64,000 bases of DNA, taken from NCBI GenBank assembly GCA_027313705.1, contig DAHVDE010000044.1:1-64000 (forward strand). Direction: 5' to 3'. This document shows positions 51,536-59,429 of the stretch, piece by piece (positions within the stretch are counted from its first letter, which is position 1; every line of letters begins with the position of its first letter). The notes beneath the pieces were generated by a model. It had not been told where the DNA came from. It made no database searches and was given only the letters and a program-made list of their open reading frames with translations. Source of the stretch: Actinomycetota bacterium (lineage in GTDB: Bacteria; Actinomycetota; Actinomycetes; Streptosporangiales; Streptosporangiaceae). The translations under genes were made by a program, and so were the position numbers.

Positions 51536-52323
51536 GCCCGGCACCGCTGCTGAGCGCGGACGACGCCGACTGGGCCAGCCGCGTCGCCGACCAGCTCCCG
51601 GCCAGCGATATCCGTCAGCTCGCCCGCGCGGCCGCTGGCGGCCCGCCCGCCGTCCGGGCACTGCGGGAGCGAGCCGGATCTCCCGTGTTCCGCAGTACCT
51701 GCGACCATCTGCTACGGAGGCTGGCAGCAGGATCGGAGACAGACCCGGCTGATCCGCTGCCCCACGCCGCGGCCCTGGCAGGCATGCTGGCGGGCGCCGG
51801 GCGAGCTACCACGCGCGCCAGGACCCACCGGCAGCTAGACGTCGTCTGGACCGGACCTGAACCCGGGACCGGAGCCAACCGGCTCACCGCCGCTACCATC
51901 ACCGACCTGATCGGACAAGCCCGGCGGGAGCTGACCATCGTCAGCTACGCCACCCGCACCGAGTCGGCCATCGACGCAGCGCTGGCCACCGCGGCCGGAC
52001 GCGGCGTGGAGATCACCCTGCTTGTCGAGCGGACCGAGGACAACCCCTCCTACACCGCCACCGGATCGCCATTCCCCGGACTCGCCGCCACCCGGCTGCA
52101 CTGGCCAGCCAGCCAGCGCCCGCCAGGCGCTGCGCTGCACGCCAAGATCATAGTCGTCGACGACCGGATCGCACTCGTTGGCAGCGCGAACTTCACCACC
52201 CGAGCCATGGAGTCGAACCTTGAGTGCGGTTTCCTTGTCCGGGGCGGCCCGCAGCCAGCGGCCATCCGGCACCATCTCATCGCCCTGCTGGACGCTGGCC
52301 ACCTCCGGCGGCTGCCTGGCTAA
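51532..52323 (+). CDS. drmC: DISARM protein DrmC (phospholipase D-like)
   Basis: A 263-residue protein. The N-terminal 100 residues are helical. Then 'LTIVSYATRTESAIDAALAT' and 'GVEITLLVERTED' form the PLD fold, with one HKD motif, 'LHAKIIVVDDRIALVGSANF'. This is the size and motif set of DrmC. In DISARM, DrmC is helpful but not essential; the core DrmA/DrmB pair is lacking here, so the system is not functional as it stands. The ATG overlaps the drmB fragment (ATGA). Confidence 0.82.
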   Translation: MSPAPLLSADDADWASRVADQLPASDIRQLARAAAGGPPAVRALRERAGSPVFRSTCDHLLRRLAAGSETDPADPLPHAAALAGMLAGAGRATTRARTHRQLDVVWTGPEPGTGANRLTAATITDLIGQARRELTIVSYATRTESAIDAALATAAGRGVEITLLVERTEDNPSYTATGSPFPGLAATRLHWPASQRPPGAALHAKIIVVDDRIALVGSANFTTRAMESNLECGFLVRGGPQPAAIRHHLIALLDAGHLRRLPG

Positions 52324-52324
52324 G

Positions 52325-52348
52325 AGCGAGACGGCCGGTCGCGGCGTG
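52325..52348. repeat. 24-bp direct repeat, left copy, 1 bp after the drmC stop codon
   Basis: Identical over 24 bp to 53768-53791. It starts with AGCGAGACGGCC and ends with TCGCGGCGTG. The two copies bracket the AT-rich DUF3800 gene, with 1443 bp between copy starts. Confidence 0.85.
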
Positions 52349-52640
52349 ATTCGGCTCACGATCATGGAGTCACGACCGGGACGTTGCGCTGACCTGCCGT
52401 TTCCCGACGTGCGGCGAGTGTAGGGCGCACTAAGCCGAGCCGTAGAATTGCCTGGCGCCTCCGTATGTGCGGATGGTGAAGACCTACTCGGCTGCAACGG
52501 TGCGAAGATCGCGTACTCGTCGCGGTAGGGCCGCGGGATATCAGCGCATCCGGTCGTTGCCTGTCGATAACGCGGGCCAACGCACGGTGTAGAACTCGGG
52601 CACTGAGCCGAGCCACCATTTCTCGTGCGACCTGGACATG

Positions 52641-52657
52641 TATACCCGTGAGGTATA
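52641..52657. promoter_or_regulatory. Inverted repeat near the DUF3800 promoter
   Basis: TATACC-CGTGA-GGTATA is a 6+5+6 inverted repeat 60 bp before the DUF3800 start, in unusually AT-rich DNA. It may be an operator or overlap a -10 box. The 393 bp between drmC and this gene contain no other supported gene. Confidence 0.4.
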
Positions 52658-52716
52658 AAAGGTAACCTACACGACAGGCTGGCAACAAGGGGTTAAGTAT
52701 TGATGGAGCATAAGAA

Positions 52717-53739
52717 ATGAGCCTGATGATCCTCCCGAAGGTTTATGTCGATGAATCCAACAGTACGGGCGAGAATCTACTTGACCCTTCACAGCCAGTT
52801 TTCGGTCTAGCGTCGGTCAATATTCAAGATGACCTAGCTACCACATTGGTCGATGATGTCAAGAGTCAACTTCCCAAAGGGCATGGCGAACCAAAGTATA
52901 CCGCCCTCGCAAAGACTGGGCGCGGACGAGCGGCATTGCTGGAGTGCTTCAGCAGGCTACCTGGCGACAGCGTGCGAGTCTATGTAGCGCATAAACGATT
53001 TATGGTGGAATCAAAGATGGTTGATCTGCTCATTGAGCCCAGGGCATATAAAGACGGCTACAACATGTATGAAGACGGTGCGGCTGTCGCGTTTGCCAAC
53101 TTGATGAACGTTGTCGGCCCAGTGCTCGGAGATAAGTTGGCCTACGACAAGATGCTTTCAACCTTCGTGAAAGCGGTTCGCAGCAATAGTCAAGCAACTG
53201 TGGACGACTTGTTTACAGCGATCGATAGCTATTGCCAGACGGCAACGCCCGAGTGGCGCGAAACTATAGATCTCTTCATGTACATGCGGGATGAAGCTGA
53301 AGATCTTATCAAAGACATTGCCTGCGGGCGCCAGCGCGATGAACTTGATCCCGCCATTCCTTGTCTCGCCGCGCTGGTGTGGGACGTTGGGCGGAGAATA
53401 GGCCAGTTTATGCTAATTCATGACACATCAAAAATTGTAGCAAGACATGCACTGAAGCTCCTGAATACTAACGAGCTTCCCGATCCCACGCGTCCCGGAA
53501 GGCTTATGTCCTCGCTGCCCGCGATTACGATTGAATTCTCAGACAGCAAGGGAGCCCCCCAACTGCAACTCGCTGACTGGGTTGCAGGCGCTGGTCGGCA
53601 ATGGGCCACCGAACTAATTTGGAAAAAGGGTGATCTGTTTTCTGGCAACCTGGGCCCGATCGTGAAGGAATGGCTAATCGGCGGCCTCTGGCCAGATCCA
53701 GACACTATAGAGAACCCGAGTCCCCCGAATCTCCCCTGA
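52717..53739 (+). CDS. DUF3800-domain protein on AT-rich cassette
   Basis: A 340-residue protein with 'KVYVDESNSTGENLLDPSQP' at the N terminus and 'QLQLADWVAGAGRQWA' near the C terminus. These are the two conserved ends of DUF3800, an RNase H-like fold with acidic residues. DUF3800 genes occur often in phage-defence regions and on mobile elements, mostly uncharacterised. Codon use and GC content are strikingly different from neighbours (many AT-ending codons), so it was acquired separately. ATG 52717 or 52726 may be the start. Confidence 0.75.
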   Translation: MSLMILPKVYVDESNSTGENLLDPSQPVFGLASVNIQDDLATTLVDDVKSQLPKGHGEPKYTALAKTGRGRAALLECFSRLPGDSVRVYVAHKRFMVESKMVDLLIEPRAYKDGYNMYEDGAAVAFANLMNVVGPVLGDKLAYDKMLSTFVKAVRSNSQATVDDLFTAIDSYCQTATPEWRETIDLFMYMRDEAEDLIKDIACGRQRDELDPAIPCLAALVWDVGRRIGQFMLIHDTSKIVARHALKLLNTNELPDPTRPGRLMSSLPAITIEFSDSKGAPQLQLADWVAGAGRQWATELIWKKGDLFSGNLGPIVKEWLIGGLWPDPDTIENPSPPNLP

Positions 53740-53767
53740 GTCCCGCCCCTGAGAGGGGTTGCTGTCA

Positions 53768-53791
53768 AGCGAGACGGCCGGTCGCGGCGTG
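53768..53791. repeat. 24-bp direct repeat, right copy, just after the Toprim gene
   Basis: Identical to 52325-52348. It lies 5 bp from the stop codon of the Toprim gene on the other strand. Together the two copies frame the DUF3800 segment like a duplicated target or recombination site. Confidence 0.85.
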
Positions 53792-53796
53792 CCTGG

Positions 53797-55062
53797 CTAC
53801 AGAATGTGGCGCAAAGCCGAGCGGGCCGGGGCTTCTTGTTCGATGACGTATCCGCGTTCCAAGCAGGCTCGCGCCAGCGCCCCGACACTGTCATCACGTC
53901 CGGCAAAGCGGCCGATGCGGTCGCGGAGCTCCGCGCTGAATGCGGGGCCGGGGACGTGGTCGGCGGTGCCGATGTCGATAACGGTACGGCGAATGCTGGC
54001 CGGCAGGCTGTCGTGGATGCGTCCGGCAATGGCTACGCCTCCGAGGTCGGCGTCGGGACAGATCACGACGTGCTCGACCGTGGCGGCGACCTCATTGACA
54101 ATGTCGAGGATGGGCTTGGGCGGCTGGCCGTGGCACCAGATCAGGGCTACGGCGGGGTAACTGTCGCATATGGCTTCGGCTGCTTGCCTGTTCTCGATCA
54201 CGAGCAGGCAGCGGGTGCCTGGTGCGGCACTGGCTGTGATCTGGCGGTTCGCGGGCAGCCGGATGTCGTGCGGGCCTGGCCAGCCGCTGAAGTCCAGGGT
54301 CCGCTCGCCGATGCGGGCGCGGAGAGGGCCGCCGAGACCGACGTAGGGGTTGCGGCTGACGCCGAGGATCACCAGTGCGTCGGCCTCGAAACCAGCATCC
54401 GCCAGCAACCTGGGAAGATCGTCGCGGGCCTTCGTGTTTCCTGCGTGATGCTGGACGAAGGCGCGGGCACCGTCGTGGTGACGGTCAGCGCGCAAGTCCT
54501 CGGCGGCACGGACGATCCAGGTCAGGCGGGGGTCCTTGGCTGGAATGGCCAGCGCTTCGGCCACTCCTGGCCATTCGCTGCTCAGCGCTTCCCGGAGTTC
54601 GGCGGCTTGGTCGCTCAGCTTGTGCTGGTTAGCACGGCGTGCGTCCCGGTCCGCTGCGATGCGGCCAGAGAGCGCGGAGTGTGGTGTCCAGGTCCGCGGT
54701 GGCTGGCGGATGACGCCAGAGCGGTAGTCGTGATCGAGCGCGACGCAGCCGCTTCGGGCGAGCGCGAGGGCGACGACTGACGCGCGGTCACCGAAGGTAC
54801 TGGTGACAGTAGCCCAGTAGCGGACCGTACTAGTCGCCCAGCGCCACTCGCTGTCGGTTAGCAGCCCGCCTGGCCGTTCCGGCTCAACCGGGGGGTCAGC
54901 CCGGAGCTGAACCCGGCGGACTTTCGGATTCCCGGAGCGATCTTGAGCGAAGGTGCCGTCGGGGTTGGAAGCCTGTGCGTATGCGAGGAGGCCTTCCGGC
55001 ACGCCCGGGTGTCCGCGGAGCGGAAACTCGCCGTTCGGTGTGGATGATGGTGCTTCGGTCAC
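53797..55062 (-). CDS. Toprim-domain protein of SMC operon (JetD/DUF2399-like)
   Basis: A 421-residue protein, last gene of the five-gene operon. The N-terminal two-thirds are helical, with a variable arm. The C-terminal Toprim core has Glu290 in 'RCLLVIENRQAAEA' and the acidic pair Asp337/Asp339 in 'HVVICPDADLGGVAIAGRIH'. In Wadjet, JetD is the topoisomerase-VI-like nuclease that cuts plasmid DNA once the SMC motor has reeled it in. The same order (kleisin, small subunit, SMC, Toprim) is seen here. The ATG overlaps the SMC stop by four bases. Confidence 0.78.
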   Translation of the reverse strand: MTEAPSSTPNGEFPLRGHPGVPEGLLAYAQASNPDGTFAQDRSGNPKVRRVQLRADPPVEPERPGGLLTDSEWRWATSTVRYWATVTSTFGDRASVVALALARSGCVALDHDYRSGVIRQPPRTWTPHSALSGRIAADRDARRANQHKLSDQAAELREALSSEWPGVAEALAIPAKDPRLTWIVRAAEDLRADRHHDGARAFVQHHAGNTKARDDLPRLLADAGFEADALVILGVSRNPYVGLGGPLRARIGERTLDFSGWPGPHDIRLPANRQITASAAPGTRCLLVIENRQAAEAICDSYPAVALIWCHGQPPKPILDIVNEVAATVEHVVICPDADLGGVAIAGRIHDSLPASIRRTVIDIGTADHVPGPAFSAELRDRIGRFAGRDDSVGALARACLERGYVIEQEAPARSALRHIL

Positions 55063-58000
55063 GCAGCGCTCTCATCCCCGTCGAAACCGGCCGATCCGAG
55101 TTCTGGCCGGTATGAGGCCAGCCAATTGCGCAGCATTTCAACGCGGGCATGGTTAGATTCGTCGCCGACGATGACCGGAGCCTCGTTGAAGGCCAGAGTG
55201 TCGGAACTTCGGCGGAGCCTGATGTAAAGACCGGACGCCTCGATGGCGTAGCGTTCCATATCATCCTGCAGGGCTCCTACGACGGTGATGTTCCGGTCCC
55301 GGCCGATACGCTCGAACAGGGCCACGGCTTCCCGCCGGTGCTGTGTTCCGAGGTTGCGGCCAAGTTCGTCGAGGATGACAAGCAGCGGTCGTTCCCCGCC
55401 GCCCGCCAGCGCAGCGGCGCAGACCAGCTTGACGGCCTTTTCGTCCATCTGAGCGGTGTTGCCGCGCAGGTTGTAGCCCGACATCCGCTTACCCTCAGCA
55501 CGGCGCCACTTCGGCGTTACGGTCCATTGCCAGGGCTTATCCGGCTCTGCGGGCGGATCTGGTTCTGGGTACTCCAGGTCAGCGCCATAGCCGCCGTATG
55601 CCTGGTCAAGCCGGTCGAATTCCTTCGCGACTTGCTTCAGGGTTGACTTGATTCCCTGCGCGAGCGAGGCCCGATGCGCGCGGGTTGTTCGTTCCGCTTC
55701 GGCCAGGCCGTCACGGGCTTGCCCGAGATAGTTGGTGCGTTCGGCGCGCTGCGCATTGATCTTGCCCTGCTCGTACGTGTCCTGCTGCTCAGTCTGGTTC
55801 AGGTGCGTATGCAGCGCCCGCAGCAGGGAGGGCACCAGTCCGACCCGGGTCTCCAGGCCACCACGCCGCCACCTTTGCTCAATGAGGAGCTCGCGGATCT
55901 CAGCGGTCATCTCCTCATGAGGTGCTCCCTCCGGAAAGCACCTCATGACCGCTTCATTGAGCTGATGGCAGGCTTCTTCGTTCCACTGGCCAATGGTCCG
56001 CGATCGCTGGTTCTCGTGCAGCATCAGGAGGAACTGACGGGCCGCCTCTGTTGAATCACCCCATGCTGCCTCGCGGGCACGGAGATCCAGGAGATCACGT
56101 TCGGCGGTGAACGTGGCGATCTGATTCCTCGTTTTGTCCAGATCGGCCTCGATGCGGCTCTGGGCACTCCTGAGATTGCCAATCTGAGCCTCCCGGCCCG
56201 CTGCCACGCCGAGCTTCTCGACATATTCGGCGCGGGCGGCGGTCAACTCCGGGGCGAGGGTTTCGCGCTGTGTTTGCCGTTGCTCGTTCTCGCTCCTCAG
56301 CTTCGTGATCGTCCCACCGATCCTGTCTGCGGCTTCCGCTGACTCAGCCGCCTGTTTGCGGGTCTCCGCTAGCTGGAGGGCAGCGCGGGCCGAGCGAACT
56401 GTCTTGGCCGCAGCCGCGGCCGCCTGCGCCGCCGTCTGATGCTCGTTCCTGGCAGTGGCGATGCGGGTCGCCCGGCCGGTGAGGGGTTCGGCCAGGCCGC
56501 CGATGACGATCACGCGCGCGGCCTCGTCGACAAAGCCGTCTGCGGAGCCAGGTCGCTCAGCGAGGACGGACAAGAACTCGGAGAGGCCGAACCGGGGCCC
56601 CTCGCTGTCCGGTAGTTCCCCGCTGCCCGCCTGCTGGGGCGGATCGGCGAGGATCAGCACGGAACCGGGGAGCCCCGCAAGTTCCCTGCGGGCGTCTGTT
56701 GCGTCGTCGGCGTCTACCACGACCGCGTCCCGGTAGATCATCAAGCGCGGCTCCCACGCCGCGCGCTGGTCCGCGTCGAGTTCCACGGTGTCCAGCAGCG
56801 CCGCTGCCGAGATTCCCGCGTCGCTCAGGCACCGCAACTGAGCGGCGGCAAGGTCCTTTCCGGCTTCTGCGGCGGCGAGCCGGTCCCGTGCTTTGCGTTC
56901 CAGATCAGCGGCCACAGCCTGCGCCGAGACCTCATGTTCCAGGTCCCGCTGAGCTTGTTCGAACTCAGCCAAGGCGTCCTGCGCACTGCGGCCGTCGGCC
57001 ACGCGGGCCTGCTCTAGCAGCACGCGCCGCTGCTTGGCCAGGTCCTCAAGCCTGCCCGCCTGGACCTGGATCTGCGTGTCAAGATCCCGGTCGCGAGCGT
57101 CCAATTCCTTCCATTGACGCTCCGCTTCACGGACGCTCCGCCCGATTTCCTCATCATCGGCCAGCGCGGCTAGTTCCTTCTTGGCTGCCTCCAGCCTCTG
57201 GTCGAGTTCTTTCGTCTCCCGGCCGAGTCTGGCCAGCTCGGAATCGATCCGCGCATCGCGGTCCGCGCCGTCAGCAAGGTGGCGGGCACAACGCGTGCGC
57301 CATGCCACGCCTGCCGTCCCCAGCATCTGGCGGGCATTGGCCCGGTTAGTAATGCCATCCTCGACGATCTTCATTTCCCGTTCCCAGCGGGCGAGATCGC
57401 TTTCAGCTTCCCGCACTCTGGAGTGGTGGGTGTGCTCAGCCGAGCGCAACGCCTGCTCGTCGACCAGTTCACGGTCAATACCCGTGAGGGTCGCGATCGC
57501 GTGGAAGATCCGGGCCGGGGTCAGCTCGTTCAGGGGCTGTGCCAGCAGATTCGCCGCCGCGCTGGTTCTTACCGAGGTGGACAAGAACGACACGCAGCGC
57601 ACCGTGTTGCCGTAGAGCACGGTGGAGAGCCGGTTCGCATGAAAATCGGTTCGCCCGTTGCTGGGAGGAAGCGCCTCCCACAGCGCGTCTGCTCCGCTGG
57701 CCCGCTCAACCTCACTTGACCCGAACGGGACGTAGAGGCCATCGCGCCACCGCAGCTGCAAATGCGGTGCCTTGCGGTTGATGCGCAGCCAGACGGTCAG
57801 GGCACTTGTCTCCAGCTCCGCTACCGTACTCGCGGCGGGGCCAGCGAACACGCCGATGATGTAGCCGCGGTCGGCGTTGGAGAACCGCTCTTCCTGGGCG
57901 GCGAGTTCTGCGGTGAACAGCAGTTCGGCAGCCTGAGGCGCGCCACTGGCCAGCTTCCACTGCTCATCGGCGTGCAGGAGGCTCAGCCCGGCGATGAAGG

Positions 58001-58196
58001 ACGATTTGCCTGCCCCGTTAGAGTCGGTGGGCCCCTGGCCAGCGACCGTTACCAGGCCCTGGCTGATCATCGGTACAGGATGCGCCGACAGCCGGGAGAC
58101 GTCGACAACCTGGGCGCCCACTAGGACCCGGCCGCCTACGACATCGACGGGCCCGGAAGCGACATCGGTGTCTGCCCATGCGGGGGATCTACCCAT
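55059..58196 (-). CDS. SMC/MukB-like ATPase (JetC-like)
   Basis: A 1045-residue protein from ATG 58196, which overlaps the upstream stop by eight bases. An N-terminal Walker A 'GPTDSNGAGKSSFIAG' (Lys64) follows a short beta-strand region. Long charged coiled-coil segments run from about 270-480 and 590-850 around a central globular hinge-like part. The C-terminal head has 'KRMSGYNLRGNTAQMDEKAV' (signature-like) and Walker B 'LLVILDELGRNLG' (Asp943, Glu944). It is shorter than MukB and about JetC size. It probably compacts or extrudes DNA; the wording of the Walker A region is not that of classical JetC. Confidence 0.8.
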   Translation of the reverse strand: MGRSPAWADTDVASGPVDVVGGRVLVGAQVVDVSRLSAHPVPMISQGLVTVAGQGPTDSNGAGKSSFIAGLSLLHADEQWKLASGAPQAAELLFTAELAAQEERFSNADRGYIIGVFAGPAASTVAELETSALTVWLRINRKAPHLQLRWRDGLYVPFGSSEVERASGADALWEALPPSNGRTDFHANRLSTVLYGNTVRCVSFLSTSVRTSAAANLLAQPLNELTPARIFHAIATLTGIDRELVDEQALRSAEHTHHSRVREAESDLARWEREMKIVEDGITNRANARQMLGTAGVAWRTRCARHLADGADRDARIDSELARLGRETKELDQRLEAAKKELAALADDEEIGRSVREAERQWKELDARDRDLDTQIQVQAGRLEDLAKQRRVLLEQARVADGRSAQDALAEFEQAQRDLEHEVSAQAVAADLERKARDRLAAAEAGKDLAAAQLRCLSDAGISAAALLDTVELDADQRAAWEPRLMIYRDAVVVDADDATDARRELAGLPGSVLILADPPQQAGSGELPDSEGPRFGLSEFLSVLAERPGSADGFVDEAARVIVIGGLAEPLTGRATRIATARNEHQTAAQAAAAAAKTVRSARAALQLAETRKQAAESAEAADRIGGTITKLRSENEQRQTQRETLAPELTAARAEYVEKLGVAAGREAQIGNLRSAQSRIEADLDKTRNQIATFTAERDLLDLRAREAAWGDSTEAARQFLLMLHENQRSRTIGQWNEEACHQLNEAVMRCFPEGAPHEEMTAEIRELLIEQRWRRGGLETRVGLVPSLLRALHTHLNQTEQQDTYEQGKINAQRAERTNYLGQARDGLAEAERTTRAHRASLAQGIKSTLKQVAKEFDRLDQAYGGYGADLEYPEPDPPAEPDKPWQWTVTPKWRRAEGKRMSGYNLRGNTAQMDEKAVKLVCAAALAGGGERPLLVILDELGRNLGTQHRREAVALFERIGRDRNITVVGALQDDMERYAIEASGLYIRLRRSSDTLAFNEAPVIVGDESNHARVEMLRNWLASYRPELGSAGFDGDESAA

Positions 58197-58866
58197 CGCG
58201 GCCTGGCCGAGTGCTTGTACGACGTGCGCGGATTGCTGCCGCGAGCGGGCTGTCCGGGGCGGCAGCAAGTATTAGCTCCTGCTGCAGGCGCCCCCTGGCC
58301 GCCGGCGTCAGGCGATGCAACTGCGGCCCGGGCAGATACCCGGCGCCCTTCACGCCCGCCTTACCCCGGTCAGATACGAGATGCACCAGTCCTGCTGCCC
58401 GTAGCCGCTGCAGCGCCAGACGCACCTCGGTGCGCGGCAGCTGGGTGTAGCGGAACAAATCGTCCATAGATGTCAGGTGGCCGGACGTCCACGAATCACT
58501 TTCCAGGCCACCTCGGCTCCGGGGGATCGCCACTGAGTGAATAAGGACGAGGACAAGCACTGCGCGGTCGATGACCGGCAGCGGCTGCCAGCCGCTCCTG
58601 ACAAGCTCGTCGGTAATCTCATCTCGGTATCCCGACGTCCAGCGGACTGGCGCGACTTGCACGAGGGTCCGCCCGGTCAGGCGCAGCACAAGTTCGAGGT
58701 GGCGGCGAAGCGGAGCGTTCCGCAAGGCGGCCATCTGCGCCTCATGGACAGGATTAGGGCTGTGCTCCACGGCCGCGTAGGCGGCGAGCACTTCATCACG
58801 CTGCTGATCGCTCAGCTCAGCCAGGACTGGTCCGAACAACGGATCTTCCCCGTCAGGCACCGTCAT
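58189..58866 (-). CDS. Winged-helix-type small subunit B2 of SMC operon
   Basis: A 225-residue protein. The central region 'RRHLELVLRLTGRTLVQVAP' and 'PLPVIDRAVLVLVLIHSVAI' precede a winged-helix module ('MDDLFRYTQLPRTEVRLALQ', 'RLRAAGLVHLVSDRGKAG'). In kleisin-SMC complexes this position is held by KITE subunits (MukE, JetB), which have tandem winged helices. It overlaps the gene before it by four bases and the SMC gene by eight. Assignment is by context and domain type, not close homology. Confidence 0.65.
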   Translation of the reverse strand: MTVPDGEDPLFGPVLAELSDQQRDEVLAAYAAVEHSPNPVHEAQMAALRNAPLRRHLELVLRLTGRTLVQVAPVRWTSGYRDEITDELVRSGWQPLPVIDRAVLVLVLIHSVAIPRSRGGLESDSWTSGHLTSMDDLFRYTQLPRTEVRLALQRLRAAGLVHLVSDRGKAGVKGAGYLPGPQLHRLTPAARGRLQQELILAAAPDSPLAAAIRARRTSTRPGRDG

Positions 58867-59429
58867 CGCTGGCCTTCCTCGCTCACGTGATCGTTACCTG
58901 CGCCTGCGGATCGGGCACCCGCAAGCGCCCAGCGGCAAAGTTCGCGGAGGGTGCTCAGCTCGGCCGGGCTCCAAGTCGCAACCCGCGGGCCTAGCCGAAC
59001 CCGCCGGGTGGCTTCATCCCACAGGAGCCAGCCGGCACCTGCCAGGCGGCGGATGGCACCGAGCAGTGCCCGGTTCAGCGCCATCGGCTCCCGGCCGGTA
59101 GTCGCACCGAACACCGTTGCCACCTCATCCAGTTGCGCGGCTGAGCCCGGCCACAGCGGGCGTGCCTGGTCCAGCCAGCAGCAGCGGACGCAGGCCGCCA
59201 GCACCCTCGCCGTGTCGTTTGGGTGCTCGACCGCAAGGCTGGGCAGTCCCAACTCGTCCAGCACGCTCGGCGTGGCCCCGTCGGGCAGGACCGGCAGCAG
59301 CCACGCAGTGGCGGCATCCGGTTCAGCCAGGCGAAGCATCCCAGTTGGCACGGCGGTTCCCAGGGCCACGGGCAGCGGGCCCGCCGACCTTGCCTTCGCC
59401 CACCACAGAGCCAGCGGCTGCTCTGTCAT
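58863..59429 (-). CDS. Winged-helix-type small subunit B1 of SMC operon
   Basis: A 188-residue protein, Trp/Leu/Ala-rich. 'LNRALLGAIRRLAGAGWLLW' and 'DEATRRVRLGPRVATWSPAE' form a winged-helix-like end; the first half is a helical bundle with 'AAGW'-like turns. It is different in sequence from the next protein, so the two could pair as a KITE heterodimer as Nse1/Nse3 do, where Wadjet normally has one JetB. Start and stop both overlap neighbours by four bases. Confidence 0.6.
   Translation of the reverse strand: MTEQPLALWWAKARSAGPLPVALGTAVPTGMLRLAEPDAATAWLLPVLPDGATPSVLDELGLPSLAVEHPNDTARVLAACVRCCWLDQARPLWPGSAAQLDEVATVFGATTGREPMALNRALLGAIRRLAGAGWLLWDEATRRVRLGPRVATWSPAELSTLRELCRWALAGARSAGAGNDHVSEEGQR

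Noticed and set aside
50782-51708. 308-codon full minus-strand frame as one gene
   Set aside because: Its first half is antisense to the drmB tail and drmC start and looks like noise; only the last ~130 codons have coding character.
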